Assembly: GCA_938030845.1 (NCBI GenBank)
Contig: CALHIC010000271.1
Coordinates: forward strand, 1 to 9,675
DNA from: an uncultured Oribacterium sp.
GTDB taxonomy: Bacteria; Bacillota; Clostridia; Lachnospirales; Lachnospiraceae
DNA: 9,675 nucleotides
Direction: 5' to 3'
Part shown: piece by piece, positions 6,542 to 9,675 of the stretch
How positions within the stretch are numbered: the first letter of the stretch is position 1
Layout: each line of letters starts with the position of its first letter
Translations under genes and position numbers: made by a program
Notes under the pieces: model-generated
What the model was told of the DNA's origin: nothing
What the model saw: only the letters and a program-made list of their open reading frames with translations
The model's database searches: none

Positions 6542-6631
6542 AAAAAATAGAACAAATAGAGGAGAAAGACAGAAAGTGAATGTCACAAACCCTCAGCAGA
6601 ACAAAAGGATAAGACATAAAGGAGGCAGAAG

Positions 6632-8143
6632 ATGGCTTGTACAACGATTTTGGTAGGAAGAGAGGCATCCTACGACGGATCCACCATGATTGCGAGAAAC
6701 GAGGATTCCGGCTCAGGATCATTTTCCCCTAAGAAATTTATTGTGGTGGAACCCAAGGACCAGGGCGAGACGTATACCTCGGTGCTGTCCCATGTGACCA
6801 TTCCCCTTCCCAAGAATCCCCTTCGCTATACCTGTATGCCCAATGCGGTGGCGGGAGAAGGTATCTGGGGTGCAGCAGGGGTAAACAGTGAAAATGTTTC
6901 CATGACCGCAACGGAAACCATTACCAGTAATGAGCGGGTGCTTTCCGGAGACCCTCTGGTAGTGTATAAGAAGGCGGAAGATGGAGAAGAGGAGCAAATC
7001 GGCGGAATCGGCGAAGAGGATTTGGTAACTTTGGTGCTTCCTTACATTCACTCCGCTAGAGAGGGTGTGCTTCGTTTAGGAGAATTGCTGGAGCAGTACG
7101 GAACCTACGAGATGAACGGCATTGCCTTTTCCGACGCAGAGGAAATCTGGTGGCTGGAAACCATTGGTGGGCATCACTTCATTGCCAGAAGAGTGCCGGA
7201 CAATGCCTATGTGATGATGCCGAACCAGCTGGGCATCGACTACTTTGATTTTGAAGATGCCTTTGGGAAGCAGGAAGAATATATCTGCTCCAAGGATTTA
7301 AAGGAATTTATCAAGAAGAATCATTTGGACCTTCGTTTTGAGGATGAAATCGAAAAGACCGGAGGGGACTGGATGAATCCAAGAGAGTGCTTCGGCTCCC
7401 ATTCCGACGCGGATCATGTGTATAACACCCCAAGAGCCTGGTATATGGCAAGATATTTTAACCGAAATACCTTCCGTTTCGAAGGGGAAAATGCGGAGTT
7501 TACCCCGGAATCCGATGACATTCCCTGGTGCTTATGCCCGGAATTAAAGATTACGCCGGAGGATGTGAAGTATATCCTTTCCGCACATTTCCAGGGAACC
7601 CCCTACGATTGCTACGGAAAATACGGGGAGGAAAAGGAAAGAGGAAAGTACCGTCCCATCGGGATTAGCAGAAACAATTTCCTAAGCCTTACCCAGATTC
7701 GTCCGAATGTGCCTAAGGAATATGCGGTTTTGGAATGGGTATGCTTCGGTTCCAATACCTTCAACGCCTTTGTGCCCTTCTATGCCAATATCGACAAGAC
7801 CCCGGAATACTTTGCCAATACGGAAAAGCGGGTAACCACGGAAAGCTTCTACTGGGCAAATCGCATTATCGGGGCTCTGGCAGACAGCCAGTACAGCCAT
7901 TGCCGCTCCCATATTGAGCGTTACCAGGGCAAGGTGCCCACTAAGGCATATACGATTATGAAGGCCTTTGAAGAAGAGCTGGAAAAGCACGGAAAGAAGA
8001 AAAAAGGAATTTCCTCCCTATTAGAAGAATGCAATGAAAAGATAGCGGACATGGTAAAGAAAGAAACCGAAGACGTACTGGATAAAGTACTCTATGAAGT
8101 CAGCTGCCAGATGAAGAACGGCTACGGCAGGTCGGATGCATAA
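6632..8143 (+). CDS. C69-family dipeptidase (PepD-like, N-terminal nucleophile hydrolase)
   Basis: Family C69 enzymes hydrolyse dipeptides, using as nucleophile a cysteine that becomes the N-terminal residue after processing. The product is 503 residues. It begins MACTTILVGR, with the expected nucleophile Cys3, followed by the family signature ASYDGSTMIARNED (residues 12-25). Further family-like blocks are GVNSENVSMTATET (83-96), EIWWLETIGGHHF (171-183) and YVMMPNQLGID (193-203). There is no signal peptide, so only Met-Ala would need removing and the enzyme is cytoplasmic. Length is normal to slightly long. The start is ATG at 6632-6634, 6 bases after a perfect AAAGGAGG. The gene is transcribed away from the chemotaxis receptor gene. 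A terminator of its own is not obvious. It probably finishes peptide breakdown begun by enzymes such as the M3 peptidase nearby. Confidence 0.94.
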   Translation: MACTTILVGREASYDGSTMIARNEDSGSGSFSPKKFIVVEPKDQGETYTSVLSHVTIPLPKNPLRYTCMPNAVAGEGIWGAAGVNSENVSMTATETITSNERVLSGDPLVVYKKAEDGEEEQIGGIGEEDLVTLVLPYIHSAREGVLRLGELLEQYGTYEMNGIAFSDAEEIWWLETIGGHHFIARRVPDNAYVMMPNQLGIDYFDFEDAFGKQEEYICSKDLKEFIKKNHLDLRFEDEIEKTGGDWMNPRECFGSHSDADHVYNTPRAWYMARYFNRNTFRFEGENAEFTPESDDIPWCLCPELKITPEDVKYILSAHFQGTPYDCYGKYGEEKERGKYRPIGISRNNFLSLTQIRPNVPKEYAVLEWVCFGSNTFNAFVPFYANIDKTPEYFANTEKRVTTESFYWANRIIGALADSQYSHCRSHIERYQGKVPTKAYTIMKAFEEELEKHGKKKKGISSLLEECNEKIADMVKKETEDVLDKVLYEVSCQMKNGYGRSDA

Positions 8144-8156
8144 AAGCCTATTAACA

Positions 8157-8211
8157 AAGAACTTTTTTGGGGAAAAGCCCTACTCCCCTTGCCAGTTCTT
8201 CCGCTTTCCCC
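8157..8211. repeat. Overlapping inverted repeats between the C69 and ABC-F genes
   Basis: Two alternative folds use the same bases. In one, AAGAAC (8157-8162) pairs with GTTCTT (8195-8200) enclosing GGGG/CCCC (8169-8172 and 8185-8188). In the other, GGGGAAAAGC (8169-8178) pairs with GCTTTCCCC (8203-8211) with one bulged A. No T-run follows. The element may help end C69 transcription, or may act on the promoter it overlaps. Confidence 0.35.
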
Positions 8212-8218
8212 TTATAAT
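8189..8218 (+). promoter_or_regulatory. Sigma-A-type promoter of the ABC-F gene
   Basis: TTGCCA (8189-8194) and a perfect TATAAT (8213-8218) are separated by 18 bases. Transcription would start near 8225, giving a 5' UTR of about 54 bases with the ribosome binding site AGAGAGGGG just before the start codon. Confidence 0.8.
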
Positions 8219-8278
8219 AGGTGGGAAAAAGCCATTTTATAGTAAAGTTCCGAAATATCGGAAGCAGAGAGGGGAAAA

Positions 8279-9675
8279 ATGATTGCAGCAAGTAATGTAA
8301 CCTATCGTGTAGGGAAGAAGGCCCTTTTTGAAGAGGTCAACATCAAGTTTACGGAGGGGAACTGTTATGGGGTAATCGGTGCCAACGGTGCCGGTAAGTC
8401 CACCTTGTTAAAGATTTTATCCGGAGCCTTGGAGCCCACTTCCGGTGAAGTCATCATTACCCCGGGACAGCGTTTGTCCGTATTGGAACAGGATCAGTTT
8501 AAATATGATGCTTACCCGGTGCTTAGTACCGTAATCATGGGAAATAAGCGCCTGTATGAAGTTATGCAGGAAAAGGATGCTCTTTACGCAAAGCCTGATT
8601 TCTCCGACGAGGACGGTATCCGTGCAGCAGAGCTGGAAGGGGAATTTGCCCAGATGGACGGCTGGAATGCGGAGTCCGATGCGGAGACCATGCTAAACGG
8701 CTTGGGAATCGGCCCGGAGCTTCACCATAAGATGATGAACGAGTTAAAGGGTTCCGAGAAGGTGAAGGTACTTTTGGCTAAGGCGCTTTTCGGAAATCCG
8801 GACATCCTGCTTTTGGACGAGCCTACCAACCACCTGGACTTGGGCTCCATCGAATGGCTGGAGGACTTCCTCATTAACTTTGAAAATACCGTGATTGTAG
8901 TCAGCCATGACCGTTACTTCTTGAATAAGGTTTGTACCAATATTGCGGATATCGACTACGGAAAGATTACACTCTTTGCCGGAAACTATGATTTCTGGTT
9001 TGAGTCCTCTCAGTTGATTGTTCGTCAGCAGAAGGAAGCCAACCGAAAGAAGGAAGAGAAGATCAAGGAATTGCAGGAGTTTATCCAGCGTTTCTCCGCA
9101 AATGCTTCCAAGTCCAAGCAGGCGACCTCCAGAAAGCGTGCTTTGGAGAAGATTGAGCTGGATGATATTAAGCCATCCTCCAGACAGTATCCTTATATCC
9201 AGTTTAAGCCAAACCGTGAAATCGGAAATGACGTTTTGGAAGTGAACAACCTGACCAAGACCATTAACGGTGTAAAGGTTTTGGATAACATCAGCTTTAT
9301 CTTAAATCGTACCGATAAGGTAGCTTTGGTTGGACCTAACGAATTGGCAAAGACTGTACTCATGCAGATTCTTGCAGGGGAAATGGAGCCGGATTCCGGA
9401 GATTATAAGTGGGGATTAACCACCAGCCAGTCCTATTTCCCGAAGGACAATACCAAGGAATTTGATTCCGAGGATACCATTGTGGAATGGCTTACCCAGT
9501 ATTCCCCGGACAAGGATACCCAGTTCGTAAGAGGATATTTGGGAAGAATGCTCTTTAAGGGAGATGACGGTGTAAAGAAGGTCAATGTCCTTTCCGGAGG
9601 AGAAAAGGTTCGTTGTATGCTTTCCAAGATGATGATTTCCGGATCCAATGTCCTGATTTTGGATGAGCCTACAGA
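8279..9675 (+). CDS. ABC-F ATP-binding protein, YkpA/YbiT type (3' end off the window)
   Basis: ABC-F proteins are soluble twin-ATPases that act on the ribosome, mostly in the E site, not in transport. The visible 465 codons hold domain 1 with Walker A GANGAGKST (34-42), Walker B ILLLDEPTNHLD (176-187) and switch SHD (209-211). A charged helical linker follows (about 245-300), including RFSANASKSKQATSRKR, the inter-domain element that reaches into the ribosome. Domain 2 has signature LSGGEKVRC (438-446) and Walker B VLILDEPT, cut by the window edge. Two motifs depart from consensus: the domain 1 signature is LKGSEKVKV, and the domain 2 Walker A is GPNELAKT (352-359). I recall similar deviations in Bacillota YkpA/YbiT relatives, which supports that subgroup. 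The start is ATG at 8279-8281, just after AGAGAGGGG. About 70-80 residues should be missing at the C-terminus. The exact cellular role of this subgroup is poorly defined. Confidence 0.94.
   Translation, partial: MIAASNVTYRVGKKALFEEVNIKFTEGNCYGVIGANGAGKSTLLKILSGALEPTSGEVIITPGQRLSVLEQDQFKYDAYPVLSTVIMGNKRLYEVMQEKDALYAKPDFSDEDGIRAAELEGEFAQMDGWNAESDAETMLNGLGIGPELHHKMMNELKGSEKVKVLLAKALFGNPDILLLDEPTNHLDLGSIEWLEDFLINFENTVIVVSHDRYFLNKVCTNIADIDYGKITLFAGNYDFWFESSQLIVRQQKEANRKKEEKIKELQEFIQRFSANASKSKQATSRKRALEKIELDDIKPSSRQYPYIQFKPNREIGNDVLEVNNLTKTINGVKVLDNISFILNRTDKVALVGPNELAKTVLMQILAGEMEPDSGDYKWGLTTSQSYFPKDNTKEFDSEDTIVEWLTQYSPDKDTQFVRGYLGRMLFKGDDGVKKVNVLSGGEKVRCMLSKMMISGSNVLILDEPT

Larger units (their letters stand above)
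6283..6631. other. Divergent intergenic region between the receptor and C69 genes
   Basis: These 349 bases carry the 5' regions of two divergent genes. The receptor side (to about 6411) holds the sigma-28-like promoter. The C69 side holds a plausible promoter at 6513-6541. In between are an AT-only inverted repeat, AAATAATA (6434-6441) with TATTATTT (6447-6454), and a 6-bp inverted repeat, GGAAAG (6493-6498) with CTTTCC (6502-6507). No credible gene is seen. Confidence 0.65.

Noticed and set aside
6580..6612. A 10-residue leader peptide (MSQTLSRTKG) ahead of the C69 gene
   Set aside because: The nearest ribosome binding site is about 15 bases away, and there is no codon run or attenuator fold to suggest regulation.

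Overview
The window looks like ordinary chromosome from a low-to-mid G+C Bacillota, most likely class Clostridia and perhaps Lachnospiraceae. The grounds are these: the rplU-prp-rpmA order, with the Prp protease gene between L21 and L27 and an L27 that carries the Prp-cleavable N-terminus; strong AGGAGG-type ribosome binding sites on almost every gene; five tRNA genes that all lack an encoded CCA; and proteins resembling Clostridia M3 and C69 peptidases and a YkpA/YbiT-type ABC-F. The family-level placement is inference. A methyl-accepting chemotaxis gene behind a sigma-28-like promoter suggests a motile organism.

Layout. 1-1134 (minus strand): a sigma-A-type promoter, an L21-type structured leader, rplU, prp and rpmA, then a terminator and the ribosome binding site of the next gene, which lies off the window. 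1243-1799 (plus): a promoter, a five-gene tRNA cluster (Thr-TGT, Tyr-GTA, fMet-CAT, Phe-GAA, Gly-GCC) and a terminator that can also serve the opposite strand. 1865-4323 (minus): a promoter, an M3-family oligoendopeptidase gene and a cysteine-free uracil-DNA-glycosylase-like gene, probably one transcript. 4461-6411 (minus): a chemotaxis receptor gene with its own sigma-28-like promoter and a strong terminator. 6513-8143 (plus): a C69-family dipeptidase with its promoter. 8189-9675 (plus): a promoter and the first 465 codons of an ABC-F protein that runs off the window.

How the genes relate. The ribosomal block is a real functional unit: Prp is expected to cut the N-terminal extension from L27 before it enters the ribosome, and the leader is positioned for control of L21. 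The two intracellular peptidases could cooperate in peptide breakdown (oligopeptides by M3, dipeptides by C69). They are on opposite strands with separate promoters, so this is only a loose association.

I found no mobile element, CRISPR array, defence system, toxin-antitoxin pair or biosynthetic cluster, and no convincing undescribed system. The items most worth a second look are the acceptor-stem mismatches in two of the five tRNAs, the sigma-28-like promoter, the cysteine-free glycosylase-like protein, an unexplained 13-bp hairpin next to the oligoendopeptidase promoter, and the degenerate nucleotide-binding motifs of the ABC-F protein.
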